Shown in pieces: positions 35,395 to 44,165 of a stretch of 64,000 bases of DNA; the first letter of the stretch is position 1; the number at the start of each line of letters is the position of its first letter. The stretch is from Pedobacter cryoconitis (GTDB taxonomy: Bacteria > Bacteroidota > Bacteroidia > Sphingobacteriales > Sphingobacteriaceae), in the NCBI RefSeq assembly GCF_014207135.1, contig NZ_JACHCC010000014.1:165781-229780 (forward strand), given 5' to 3'. The notes under the pieces are model-generated. The model searched no databases, was not told the DNA's origin, and worked only from the letters and a program-made list of their open reading frames with translations. A program made the translations under genes and the position numbers.

Positions 35395-36321
35395 TTAGTA
35401 TTTATACTCGTGATATTTATTGATTTCAACTTCCTCTAATACGGCAATCGCATCGTCTACCAAAACAGCTAATGAGCAATAAAGAGAAACAAGGTAAGAA
35501 GCGATAGCCTTTTCATTGATGCCCATGAAACGAACTGATAAACCAGGAGACTGCTCTCCCGGCAGGTCAGGCTGATACAATCCAACTACCCCTTGTCTGC
35601 TCTCTCCGGTACGGATCAGCAATATTTTGGTTTTGTTGTTCTCTATTGGTACTTTATCTGAAGGGATTAATGGGATACCTCTCCAGGTAATGAATTGAGA
35701 ACCAAACAAGGATACTGTGGGAGGTGGCACGCCTCGTCTTGTACATTCACGGCCAAAAGCAGCTACAGCTAAAGGATGCAGCAGGAAAAATCCTGGTTCT
35801 TTCCAAACCTTTGTAATCAGCTCGTCCAAATCGTCAGGTGTTGGCGCTCCTGTGCGCGTTTTAATCCGCTGAGAAGCTGTAATGCTGTGCAGTAAACCAT
35901 ATTCTTTATTGTTGATCAACTCGCTTTCCTGGCGCTCTTTGATCGCTTCAATGGTCAAGCGAAGCTGCTCACTGATCTGATTGTAAGGTTTACTGTACAA
36001 ATCTGACACCCTGGTATGGACATCAAGAACGGTGTTAACTGCACTTAAAAGGTATTCCCGTGGCTGTTCGACGTAATCGACAAAGGTATTAGGCAACACA
36101 CGCTCATCTCTGTTAGAGCAATCTACATCAACTGATTCACCATCTTTGACTCTGTTTACCCTATAAATACCAGATTCAACAGGGGTCCAGCTTAAAAGAT
36201 GAGGTAACCATCTCGGTGTAATAAAAGGGGCTTGTGGTACTGTCCGGGTAGCAATTGCCAATGGTCTGGCCGCAATATCACTTAGCGCTGTTTGTTGGGT
36301 GTTTTTCACTTGTCCTGCCAT
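35395..36321 (-). CDS. Family 2A encapsulin shell protein (SrpI-like)
   Basis: 308 residues with the HK97-like shell fold of Family 2A encapsulins. Recognisable segments are RWLPHLLSWTPVESGIYRVN, VDYVEQPREYLLSAV, TPDDLDELITKVWKEPGFFL, HPLAVAAFGRECTRRGVPPP and SVRFMGINEKAIASYLV. No cyclic-nucleotide-binding insertion is seen, which separates it from Family 2B. The ATG at 36321 (MAGQVKN) is chosen because the upstream extension to 36351 would run into the -7 box. Many copies should assemble into a hollow shell around the desulfurase. Confidence 0.92.
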   Translation of the reverse strand: MAGQVKNTQQTALSDIAARPLAIATRTVPQAPFITPRWLPHLLSWTPVESGIYRVNRVKDGESVDVDCSNRDERVLPNTFVDYVEQPREYLLSAVNTVLDVHTRVSDLYSKPYNQISEQLRLTIEAIKERQESELINNKEYGLLHSITASQRIKTRTGAPTPDDLDELITKVWKEPGFFLLHPLAVAAFGRECTRRGVPPPTVSLFGSQFITWRGIPLIPSDKVPIENNKTKILLIRTGESRQGVVGLYQPDLPGEQSPGLSVRFMGINEKAIASYLVSLYCSLAVLVDDAIAVLEEVEINKYHEYKY

Positions 36322-36348
36322 ATTTTTTTTTGGTTTAAAGGTGTAAAT

Positions 36349-36356
36349 CAAATATA
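36349..36356 (-). promoter_or_regulatory. -7 box of the encapsulin operon
   Basis: Reads TATATTTG on the minus strand, an exact TAnnTTTG match, 27 bp before the shell gene ATG; the leader would be about 20 nt. Confidence 0.55.
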
Positions 36357-36367
36357 TAAATAAACAC

Positions 36368-36382
36368 GACTAAATTAGTAGT
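36368..36382 (-). promoter_or_regulatory. Candidate sulfur-regulon operator upstream of the encapsulin operon
   Basis: Plus-strand GACTAAATTAGTAGT, containing the palindrome ACTAA-A-TTAGT, 11 bp upstream of the -7 box. It matches 12 of 15 positions with the box at 15214-15228 upstream of the sulfate assimilation operon, which has nearly the same spacing. Confidence 0.45.
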
Positions 36383-36537
36383 TTTTATTTATATATAGAT
36401 ATACATGCTTATAGCCAATTGAAAAACACCAATTAATTACAACATATTTCCAAAAGATATTAACGAATAACCAGCATATAACCTACCCCCCTGATATTTA
36501 CAATTTCTATCTGAAGTGTATATTCCTGTGAAACTGA

Positions 36538-36731
36538 TCAGCGTATCACCATTTTGAAGAAGATACAAAAGGTTCTTTTGTCAAAGGGAAAAACACCGAT
36601 TTTGTGATTTTGGATAAGAACCCAATAAAAACTGATCCAATAAAATCAAAGTAGTAGAAACGATTAAAGAAGGTAAAACTGCTTACAAAAAAAATAATGT
36701 TTCGCAAAAAAGCCCCGTTAAAGGGGTTTAA
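36538..36731 (+). pseudogene. Amidohydrolase C-terminal remnant
   Basis: One frame reads SAYHHFEEDTKGSF, then DFVILDKNPIKTDP, typical of the C-terminal end of YtcJ-like amidohydrolases. It breaks at stop codons at about 36654, but the next frame continues the same family sequence (IKVVETIKEGKTAYKK) to a stop at 36731. An in-frame TGA lies just upstream. The rest of the gene is gone. This fills most of the gap between the encapsulin and beta-lactamase genes; the piece at 36383-36537 shows nothing else. Confidence 0.7.
36704..36731 (-). terminator. Terminator of the beta-lactamase gene
   Basis: On the minus strand, CCCC-TTTAAC-GGGG followed by C and six T, about 60 bp downstream of the beta-lactamase stop. 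The stem is short but the T run is good. Confidence 0.5.
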
Positions 36732-36788
36732 ATTGATCTTATTCATAGTAGACCATATGATGGTACCAGTTTTTTAATCATGAATGAT

Positions 36789-37700
36789 CTATTTATAATA
36801 ATCCCAGATCTCTTTTGAGATTACAGCAATTACATTGGTAGCTCTTTCTTTCGGGGCCTTAAAATCAGAGACAAATACTGAAATAGCGAGATGTTTACCA
36901 TTAGGCAAAGTAACAATACCAATATCATTGAAAGCAGCCATTATCCCTTGTTTATTTACGCCTGATGCACCCGTTTTATGAATAAATTCAGTATCATTAG
37001 GTAAAAGAGTCGTAATTCTTTTGCCCCAATCAGGTAGTTCTCTCATGATCTGAATCAAAAAATCATTACTTGATTTTGAAAGTAGTTTTTGATGATACAA
37101 GAGTTGAAGTAATTGCAGCGAGGCAGCAGGTTTACACCAGTTTTTATATTGTAATGTCCAATCCTTTTCCATCTCTCCTTCTGTATAGACAATAGAAATA
37201 TCTTTTACTCCTGCATCATGGAGATATTTGTTTACTGCGGCGGGGCCACCAGCTACCTGAGTATATAGAAAGTCGCACGCATTGTTATCACTTTTTGAAA
37301 CGGTATAGGTTAGCAGATCTGCCAAGGTCATGTCAAGATCCTGGTTAGGAAAATCCTTTACCATCGGGCTCCAGGTATTAGTATCCAGTTTCTCTTTAGG
37401 CATATGGAACTTTTGGCTTAGTTTTAATTCTCCTTTATCCACCTTTTGCAGTATGGCAAAAGCAAGTGGGAATTTAAAAACACTCATCATTGGGTAACCA
37501 TGATTTCCGTTAATGATAAAACCATCCTTAAAATCTATTCCCTGCACGCCTACACCAATTTTTCCTCCGGCCGTATCAATAATGTGTTTAATTTTTTCTT
37601 GTAATTGCAAGCTCGACTGCGGGCTATGCTGAGCGAATATAATTTGTGGGATAAGCAATAACGTCAGGAGAATAGGTCTAAGAATTTTGAATTTTATCAT
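36789..37700 (-). CDS. Class A beta-lactamase, subclass A2-like
   Basis: 303 residues with a signal peptide ending near IFAQ (residue 24), so periplasmic. Active-site Ser73 and Lys76 are in MSVFKFP, SDN is at 137-139 and KTG at 242-244. The omega-loop Glu is Glu174 in TEGEMEKDW, followed by LQYKNWC as in PER/CfxA-like A2 enzymes. Expected to hydrolyse penicillins and probably cephalosporins; the spectrum cannot be read from sequence. Single gene with no mobile element beside it, so it looks like a resident chromosomal gene. Confidence 0.92.
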   Translation of the reverse strand: MIKFKILRPILLTLLLIPQIIFAQHSPQSSLQLQEKIKHIIDTAGGKIGVGVQGIDFKDGFIINGNHGYPMMSVFKFPLAFAILQKVDKGELKLSQKFHMPKEKLDTNTWSPMVKDFPNQDLDMTLADLLTYTVSKSDNNACDFLYTQVAGGPAAVNKYLHDAGVKDISIVYTEGEMEKDWTLQYKNWCKPAASLQLLQLLYHQKLLSKSSNDFLIQIMRELPDWGKRITTLLPNDTEFIHKTGASGVNKQGIMAAFNDIGIVTLPNGKHLAISVFVSDFKAPKERATNVIAVISKEIWDYYK

Positions 37701-37883
37701 AGTGCAAAAGTAGAACTTTTGATTAGAAAGAACTGGCCCATCCTCTTTCTGTGCAAAAAAGAAAGGTCACTTGAATACTAATTAATAATAGGAAAACGAT
37801 CCTTTTCATCATGGTTTAAGATTTTGGTTTTACTAAAGAAACGGTGGACATAAAATGGAGGATACCAAAATGTACATATATTT

Positions 37884-38561
37884 CTAACCCAATACTTCAT
37901 CAATCATACCGAATTGCTTAGCCTCAACTGCCGTCATCCAGTAATCACGGGCAGCAATTTCATTGATCTTATCATAACTCTGACCGCTGTGTTTGGCAAT
38001 AATATGATATAATTCGGTTTGAACTTTAAGTACCTCCTTTATACTGATATCCATATCCGTAGCAGTACCCTGTGCACCACCACTAGCCTGATGAATCATC
38101 ACCCTAGAGTGTTTCAATGCTGAGCGTTTGCCCTCAGCACCAGCACATAGCAATACTGATCCCATGGATAAAGCAACCCCAGTACAGATTGTAGCCACAT
38201 CTGGTGATATCAATTGCATGGTATCATAAATCCCAAAACCGGCATAGACTGATCCACCAGGACAGTTAACATATAACTGGATATCTTTCTTTGCATCGGC
38301 AGACTGTAAAAAGAGTAATTGTGCCTGTACAACATTAGCACTCCTGTCATCGACAGGCTCTCCCATAAAGATGATCCTGTCCATCATCAATCTTGAAAAG
38401 ACATCCATCTGTGCCACATTTAATTGCCGTTCTTCAGTTATATAAGGTGTCATAGCCATCGGGCCGGCATTAGATGATATCCGGCTGATATAACGATCTA
38501 CGTATAAACTATTGATACGATGATGTTTTATTGCATAATTGCGAAATTCGTTCTTGTTCAT
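37884..38561 (-). CDS. clpP: ATP-dependent Clp protease proteolytic subunit
   Basis: 225-residue serine peptidase with the catalytic triad Ser132 (ALSMGSV), His157 (VMIHQAS) and Asp206 (AARDYWM). The N-terminal 45 residues are longer and unlike the main ClpP. No clpX or tig gene is adjacent, so this is probably a second, accessory ClpP copy and not the housekeeping one. Confidence 0.9.
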   Translation of the reverse strand: MNKNEFRNYAIKHHRINSLYVDRYISRISSNAGPMAMTPYITEERQLNVAQMDVFSRLMMDRIIFMGEPVDDRSANVVQAQLLFLQSADAKKDIQLYVNCPGGSVYAGFGIYDTMQLISPDVATICTGVALSMGSVLLCAGAEGKRSALKHSRVMIHQASGGAQGTATDMDISIKEVLKVQTELYHIIAKHSGQSYDKINEIAARDYWMTAVEAKQFGMIDEVLG

Positions 38562-38650
38562 ATTCTGTGTCTTTTTAAATTTTGGGCATAAGTTTCCCTA
38601 CTCTCTTGAATAGAAAGATATAGTTGTTTTTCAAAAATTACTGCGAAAGG

Positions 38651-38920
38651 TTATTTACCGAAAAGCTGTATGATCTTTTGCCTGAAAGAATAGTGTTCCG
38701 GAGCTGTAAACAACTTTTCGTGCACTTGTTCTATTTCTTTTCTCAGCTGCTGTCTTCCATATTGCTGGATCAGACTGTACGTTTTTTCCTGCCAGAAAAC
38801 ACTGTCCTTTAGATTTGGCTGTAATATAATACGGGCTTCAAGCAGGATTCTATCTGCTTCTTTTCTATCTGACAAAAGATATTCTTCAATCAGAAGCAGC
38901 TCATTCCATGATGTCTTCAT
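38651..38920 (-). CDS. Small sigma-factor-linked protein
   Basis: 89 residues, highly charged and helical, no membrane helix. Overlaps the end of the sigma factor gene by 20 bp. The position is that of an anti-sigma factor, but it lacks the usual zinc motif (HxxxCxxC) and membrane span; the role is open. Confidence 0.6.
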   Translation of the reverse strand: MKTSWNELLLIEEYLLSDRKEADRILLEARIILQPNLKDSVFWQEKTYSLIQQYGRQQLRKEIEQVHEKLFTAPEHYSFRQKIIQLFGK

Positions 38921-39449
38921 AATTTAATGATTTTTCTTTTACAGTTTCTTTTATTTTCTCCAGACATTTAAATTTCTGAACAGTTGCTGATCTTGGGCCC
39001 GAAAATCCAAATCGCTCTGCAAGGCTTTCCATATTTAGCCTTTCATAATAAAAAGCGCTTAGCAGTTGCATACATTTCTGACCTGCTGTTTGCAGCAAAT
39101 GGATCAATCTGGACAAAGATATCTCTTCATAGACGGAATCAACAGCATCAAGATCATTATTGAGATCAAGAGAAAATTGTTTACTGGTCACTTTATACCG
39201 TTTATTCCAAAGGAATTTTGCAATGCCAAAAAGATATGCTTTTTCAGTGCACTGAAGCGTTTTTCCTGTATGCTGAACTTTTTCATAATAAATGATCAGG
39301 GCATCTTGAAAAATATCTTTGGCTTCATCGAACGAGCCTCCCATTTTCTTCACATGACTTGCCACAAGGGGAAAAGCATCTTGATACAGCGACATGAGTA
39401 AAGCTTCGCGATCGTTTGGTGTTTTTTCTTTATCAGGCTTTGGGTCCAT
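38901..39449 (-). CDS. RNA polymerase sigma-70 family (ECF-like) factor
   Basis: 182 residues. Region 2 is recognisable in the core-binding part (SHVKKMGGSFDEAKDIFQDALIIYYEKV) and region 4 in ERLNMESLAERFGFSGPRSATVQKFKCLEKI, where the helix-turn-helix is less regular than usual. Probably an alternative sigma factor controlling an unknown set; the overlapping 89-residue gene may modulate it. Confidence 0.82.
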   Translation of the reverse strand: MDPKPDKEKTPNDREALLMSLYQDAFPLVASHVKKMGGSFDEAKDIFQDALIIYYEKVQHTGKTLQCTEKAYLFGIAKFLWNKRYKVTSKQFSLDLNNDLDAVDSVYEEISLSRLIHLLQTAGQKCMQLLSAFYYERLNMESLAERFGFSGPRSATVQKFKCLEKIKETVKEKSLNYEDIME

Positions 39450-39587
39450 AACTACTATAGTTTAATAGTATGTGCTTATATAACTTCAAATATCACCTAA
39501 ATTCTGCAATTATTTTTGACGCTGGATTTTATGCATTACATAGTTTAGCCAAATATAGACCCATATCTTCCATTTGGGCTCTACTTT

Positions 39588-39788
39588 TTGGGCTTGGCTA
39601 CGATAGTAAAACTTATCAAAATATCATTAACAAGTAAACTGGCTTATGCGAAAGAGATATTGGAAACTGGCAATTTTACAATCACGGAAATAGCTAATAA
39701 ATTTAATTTTACAGATGCCTCACATTTGATTGAACAATTTAAAAGCACATTTAGCATTACACCTAAAGAATATTTAACGCTCCTATAA
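39588..39788 (+). pseudogene. AraC-family C-terminal HTH remnant
   Basis: The frame encodes LTSKLAYAKEILETGNFTIT, then EIANKFNFTDASHLIEQFKS and ITPKEYL, the second helix-turn-helix of AraC regulators. The first helix-turn-helix and the whole sensor part are missing and the only start is a TTG. It is best read as the tail of a lost gene. Confidence 0.6.
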
Positions 39789-39799
39789 ATATGCCCTTG

Positions 39800-40060
39800 A
39801 AAGTACTTTATTATTATTACACATTAACGATTTATATGCCTATGCAAAAGAAATAAATGTGGGTGTCCGAGGTCCGGATATACTGGTGTACAGAAAGGGA
39901 CAAATGGATAAACTATGGAATTATAAATCCTCAGACTGCTCAAAAAGTCACCGTAAGTGAAATTTACAATTTTGCCAAGAACTACCTGAAAGTGGATTAT
40001 ATATTTTGGGGCCGACAGGAACCTTTCTACACTAAAAAAGTAATTCCGTTTCTGAAATAG
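39800..40060 (+). pseudogene. Degraded glycosidase-like gene fragment
   Basis: Frame 1 reads YAKEINVGVRGPDILVYRKG up to about 39905. The sequence then continues in another frame as INPQTAQKVTVSEIYNF, NYLKVDYIFWGRQEPFY and VIPFLK to the stop at 40060. The two halves look like pieces of one secreted glycoside-hydrolase-like protein joined by a deletion or frameshift; the family name is from memory of similar sequences and is tentative. No full start remains. Confidence 0.5.
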
Positions 40061-40119
40061 GAGAAAACAAATTTTCCGCATATTTACTGTCGGATCATTT
40101 AAAATTCATCCAATCATGA
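40060..40119 (+). pseudogene. DKNYY-gene fragment
   Basis: Twenty codons in frame give KFSAYLLSDHLKFIQS and a stop. The DNA of 35 bases here differs at only about 4 positions from 41601-41635 inside the DKNYY lipoprotein gene (KFSAYLLSDHL). It is a leftover of a second, related gene. Confidence 0.55.
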
Positions 40120-40171
40120 ATCACCCGAATGGCACAAAAAATTATTTTTAAAACGATATAATCAACAAATA

Positions 40172-41149
40172 ATGAATCTTCCTCTTTTTTCAGTTATCCT
40201 CCCTGCCAAAACATACAAATCAGTTTTAATCCTGCTGTTTTTCTTCCTGACCGACCTTCAAAGTACCTTTGCACAGGAAGTAAAACCAGTTGAAGCTGTT
40301 CATAAGACGACGTTTACCTATGGCGTTAAAGATAAACAGGAGCTGAAAATGGATATTTACAGTAACCAGGATTTAAAAGTTAAGCAACCTTGTGTGATGT
40401 TTGTCTTTGGAGGCGGGTTTATCAGAGGTTCAAGGGATGATAAATATTATACCGCCTATTTCAATAAACTGGTCGCTCACAATTACAAAGTAGTTTCTAT
40501 AGATTACCGGTTGGGTCTGAAAGGAGTAAAAAAACTTTCCGCCCTTCATACTAAACCCTTAAAAAATGCCATAGACACTGCGGTGGCAGATCTTTACAGC
40601 GCCACGGCTTACCTGCTTAAAAACGCAGGCACATTGGGCATTGACAGCACCAGCATTATCATATCCGGTTCCAGTGCCGGAGCGATAACGGTACTGCATG
40701 CCGACTGGGAAAAAAGAAACCATACTGGTTTAACCCGTCAGCTTCCTGAAAAATTTCAGTATGCAGGTGTTATCTCCTTTGCAGGAGCCATACTAAGTTA
40801 TAAAGGTACTCCATCTTATCAGATCGCCCCTGCCCCCACCATGTTATTTCATGGGACAGAAGACAAACTGGTTATGTATAATAAACAACGCCTTTTCAAC
40901 AAAGGTTTTTTTGGTTCTAACTATCTGGCTAAAAGATTCGACGCAAATAGATATCCTTATTATTTCATGCGGGTACACGGAATGGGGCATGAGATCGCAG
41001 GAGTTCCAATGCATAAAAATCTGAATGAGATATTATGGTTCATAGACAACTATGTTTTCGAAAAAAAACAGTATCTGATCACTGTTGATTACAACGATCT
41101 GCAACAGAAGCGAACATTGATGGTTACACCTGATGATCTCTACAAATAA
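40172..41149 (+). CDS. Alpha/beta hydrolase, carboxylesterase-like, secreted
   Basis: 325 residues with a signal peptide ending near STFAQ (residue 36). The oxyanion segment VFGGGFIRG stands in the HGGG position, nucleophile Ser168 is in GSSAG, the acid is in FHGTEDKLV and the His in HGMGHE. An esterase or acyl hydrolase of the BD-FAE type is likely; the substrate is not clear. A C-terminal tail of about 30 residues follows the fold. Confidence 0.85.
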   Translation: MNLPLFSVILPAKTYKSVLILLFFFLTDLQSTFAQEVKPVEAVHKTTFTYGVKDKQELKMDIYSNQDLKVKQPCVMFVFGGGFIRGSRDDKYYTAYFNKLVAHNYKVVSIDYRLGLKGVKKLSALHTKPLKNAIDTAVADLYSATAYLLKNAGTLGIDSTSIIISGSSAGAITVLHADWEKRNHTGLTRQLPEKFQYAGVISFAGAILSYKGTPSYQIAPAPTMLFHGTEDKLVMYNKQRLFNKGFFGSNYLAKRFDANRYPYYFMRVHGMGHEIAGVPMHKNLNEILWFIDNYVFEKKQYLITVDYNDLQQKRTLMVTPDDLYK

Positions 41150-41297
41150 GAAGGAATAAAAAGGCCATCGGTCACAAAATAAAAGACTATATCAGCAAAT
41201 TTGGCCGCTTGACGACAATTTGAGCGACACTCATTGTTAATGTGCGTCATTATCTTGATATTTAATCCGTAAGCCACATTTTTTTTAAGCATATCTT

Positions 41298-42356
41298 ATG
41301 AAAAATTATCCCTTCATTTTAGTTATACTATTACTTACCTCTTGTTCACATTTGGGTGATCTGGTTGACAAAGAAAAATCGGATTCTTATTTCATTTCTT
41401 CAAGTGGACAACTGTCGTATTCCCAAAATGGCAACTGGTTTGAATTGGGAAGTTATAAAATGGATGCTGATCCGAAAACATTCAAGGTTTTATCCACTGA
41501 AATTGGAGAAGATAAAGCTTTCGTATTCTACCTTGGCATAAAGCAGAAAGAAGTAGACCGTAACTCGTTTTACATGGATAAAGGAATACCAAAGGACAAG
41601 TTTTCAGCGTATTTATTGTCGGATCATTTAATGAAAAAGATTGAAGGTTCTGATCCAAAAACATTCGAGTATTTAGCTATTGATACGTTAAATCATTCCT
41701 GGGCGAGAGATAAAAACAGCTATTACCTGAATGTGGCAAAATTAAAGGTCGATAGAAATACCTTCAGGTTTCTCAACAAGCAATTTTCAGAAGATAAGGA
41801 TTCGGTCTATGCAAATTCAGAAGATGGGGAATTCAAGTCATTTCTGCTAAATGACGGTAAGATGAAGACTTTAAATAGCAAATACATTATAGACCAAAAG
41901 GCCATTTATTATGTAGAAACCTCACCCAAAATTAAAGTGTTATCAACTCCCTTCAATCCCTTGCAAAAAGTCAGATTTATGAATGAGGATGTATTATGTG
42001 GAGATGATCAGGTCATATTTTATGGTAAAGCATTTAAATACAAAACAGTTGACGTGAACTCATTTCAATTGTACTTCCCGAAAGATAAATTTAGCCTTTA
42101 TGCAAAAGATAAAAATAATGTTTACTATGACGGGGATATCGTTGCTCAGGCAGAGGTTAATACCTATGTACCGCTAAAATTTGGTTTTGGTAAAGACGCT
42201 AAAAACGTATATTATAAAACTAATCTGTTAAAAGGGGTTGATAGTAAAAGCTTTAAAGAAATTGAAACGAATGGTGCTGTAAACGGGAAAAAATATACCG
42301 CCGTATTTGGAGATAAATCTGGTCATCGGTTTGACTGGGATGGGAATAAAATATGA
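41298..42356 (+). CDS. DKNYY family lipoprotein
   Basis: 352 residues with a lipoprotein signal (LLLTSC, Cys16). The rest is a string of repeats of about 30-40 residues with DKxxxYY and KVDxxTF motifs, for example RDKNSYYLN, KVDRNTFRFL, KDKNNVYYDG and KDAKNVYYKT. This is the DKNYY repeat family of unknown function, probably a beta-rich surface or periplasmic protein. Confidence 0.87.
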   Translation: MKNYPFILVILLLTSCSHLGDLVDKEKSDSYFISSSGQLSYSQNGNWFELGSYKMDADPKTFKVLSTEIGEDKAFVFYLGIKQKEVDRNSFYMDKGIPKDKFSAYLLSDHLMKKIEGSDPKTFEYLAIDTLNHSWARDKNSYYLNVAKLKVDRNTFRFLNKQFSEDKDSVYANSEDGEFKSFLLNDGKMKTLNSKYIIDQKAIYYVETSPKIKVLSTPFNPLQKVRFMNEDVLCGDDQVIFYGKAFKYKTVDVNSFQLYFPKDKFSLYAKDKNNVYYDGDIVAQAEVNTYVPLKFGFGKDAKNVYYKTNLLKGVDSKSFKEIETNGAVNGKKYTAVFGDKSGHRFDWDGNKI

Positions 42357-42357
42357 T

Positions 42358-43971
42358 CTACCTTACCACCTCACTTAAAAAAACGGGAGCTACTCTCTTT
42401 TTGGTAGCTTGCTCAAAGGCATAGGCCAGCGCGAATAATGTCCCCTCCGTATAAGCCCCTCCCATAAATGATACACCTACTGGCAAGCCATGGTACAAGC
42501 CACCGGGAACAGTAATATGGGGATATCCGGAGATAGCTGCAGGTGAAGAGAAACTCATTTCATTTACCTGATCGCCATGGATAATGTCGATGCTCCAGGC
42601 AGCCCCATAGGTAAACCCAGTAATTGCATCCAGTCTATTTACCTTCATCAGGTCATCGAGAATGGCTCTGGAGGCAAGCATTTTGCTCAACGCATCAGTA
42701 TATTCTTTACTACCAAGATCCCCTTTCTTATCAGACATTTCCAACAGTTCCTGTTTAAAGAATGGCATAGCATCCTGCCCATGATCATTATTGAAAGCGA
42801 TGAGTTCTTTGAGTGATTTAATGGACGAATTTGATTTGGACAAATACTTGTTTAGTCCATCCTTAAATTCATATTGGAGTACATCAAACTCAGGGTCACC
42901 AAGAGCCTGTAACCGATCATGGAACTCTACTTCTATGATTTCGGCTCCTTTACTTCTCATCACATCTAGTGCTTCTTTCAGAATTGGTGCACCACTGGCT
43001 TTTGAATTCAGCATCTTTTTATCTATTCCAATTCTTTTCCCTTTCAATGAATCAGGGTCAAGAAAACTGGTATAACTGCTTTTCGCTGCGGCTTTAGATT
43101 CCAGAGTCACCTTATCTTCCGGATCTCTTCCCATAATCACATCCAGTAAGATTGCTGCATCTTTAACCGTTCTGGTCATTGGCCCGGCTGTATCCTGCGT
43201 ATGCGATATCGGAATAATACCCGAACGACTAACCAATCCAACTGTGGGTTTAATACCTACAATACCATTAAGTGATGCCGGGCAGGTAATCGATCCATCT
43301 GTTTCTGTACCTATGGCCACAGCGCAAAGATTAGCTGCAACTGCAACACCCGATCCTGCACTCGACCCACCAGGGCTATGATGCAATACATAAGGATTCC
43401 TGGTCTGCCCACCCCTGCTGCTCCATCCTGAGGATGATTTTGTCGATCTGAAATTGGCCCATTCACTCAAATTGGTTTTTCCGAGCAATACTGCTCCTGC
43501 CTCTCTTAGTTTTGCTACAATAAATGCATCTTTTAAAGCCTTATTTCCTTCCATTGCAATTGAACCAGCTGTGGTCAGCATTTTATCTGCAGTATTAATA
43601 TTGTCTTTGATTAATACTGGTATACCGTGTAAAGGCCCTCTGACATTTCCACTTTTTCGTTCATCATCCATTGCACTGGCGATACTCAAGGCATCAGGAT
43701 TGAGTTCTATTATAGCATTTAAATGGGGGCCATCTTTGTCAATTGCAGCGATACGCTTTAAATATATTTCGGTAATGGTCTTTGAGCTATACTCACCGCT
43801 CTTCATCTTTTGTTGTAATACATCAATTGTGACCTCATCAAGTTCGAAGTTTTCGGTAGTCAAAACTGGTTTAACTGGTAATTCTTTAGCCTGAGCCTTA
43901 AATGGTGGTATCCCAAAAGCTAAGAGTGCTAAACCGGCAATTGAATTGCCCATGAATTTTCTTCTTTCCAT
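42358..43971 (-). CDS. Amidase signature family enzyme
   Basis: 537 residues with a signal peptide resembling a Tat signal (ERRKFMGNSIAGLALLAFG). The catalytic Lys is in VLIKDNIN and the Ser-cis-Ser loop in HHSPGGSSAGSG; TDGSITCPAS follows. Hydrolyses an amide, perhaps from an aryl or peptide substrate in the periplasm. Converges on the DKNYY gene with 1 bp between the stops. Confidence 0.92.
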   Translation of the reverse strand: MERRKFMGNSIAGLALLAFGIPPFKAQAKELPVKPVLTTENFELDEVTIDVLQQKMKSGEYSSKTITEIYLKRIAAIDKDGPHLNAIIELNPDALSIASAMDDERKSGNVRGPLHGIPVLIKDNINTADKMLTTAGSIAMEGNKALKDAFIVAKLREAGAVLLGKTNLSEWANFRSTKSSSGWSSRGGQTRNPYVLHHSPGGSSAGSGVAVAANLCAVAIGTETDGSITCPASLNGIVGIKPTVGLVSRSGIIPISHTQDTAGPMTRTVKDAAILLDVIMGRDPEDKVTLESKAAAKSSYTSFLDPDSLKGKRIGIDKKMLNSKASGAPILKEALDVMRSKGAEIIEVEFHDRLQALGDPEFDVLQYEFKDGLNKYLSKSNSSIKSLKELIAFNNDHGQDAMPFFKQELLEMSDKKGDLGSKEYTDALSKMLASRAILDDLMKVNRLDAITGFTYGAAWSIDIIHGDQVNEMSFSSPAAISGYPHITVPGGLYHGLPVGVSFMGGAYTEGTLFALAYAFEQATKKRVAPVFLSEVVR

Positions 43972-44165
43972 GATGATAGATCTATAAGGATATATAATAA
44001 AATGATGATTTACTAAATATCATAAATTATTGTTTATCTCCTACATTCATCAGCTATATTTTCTTAGGTATTAAGCTTAAATCAAGTATGACACACCATA
44101 GACTTAACAACCAAACAATTCTGATTATCAAGTGTTTATTAATAATCTACTCAAACATTTATATT

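Noticed and set aside
36546..36746. 66-residue hydrophobic open frame on the minus strand
   Set aside because: It is the antisense of the amidohydrolase remnant, whose plus-strand translation is family-like; the Phe-rich composition is a shadow effect.
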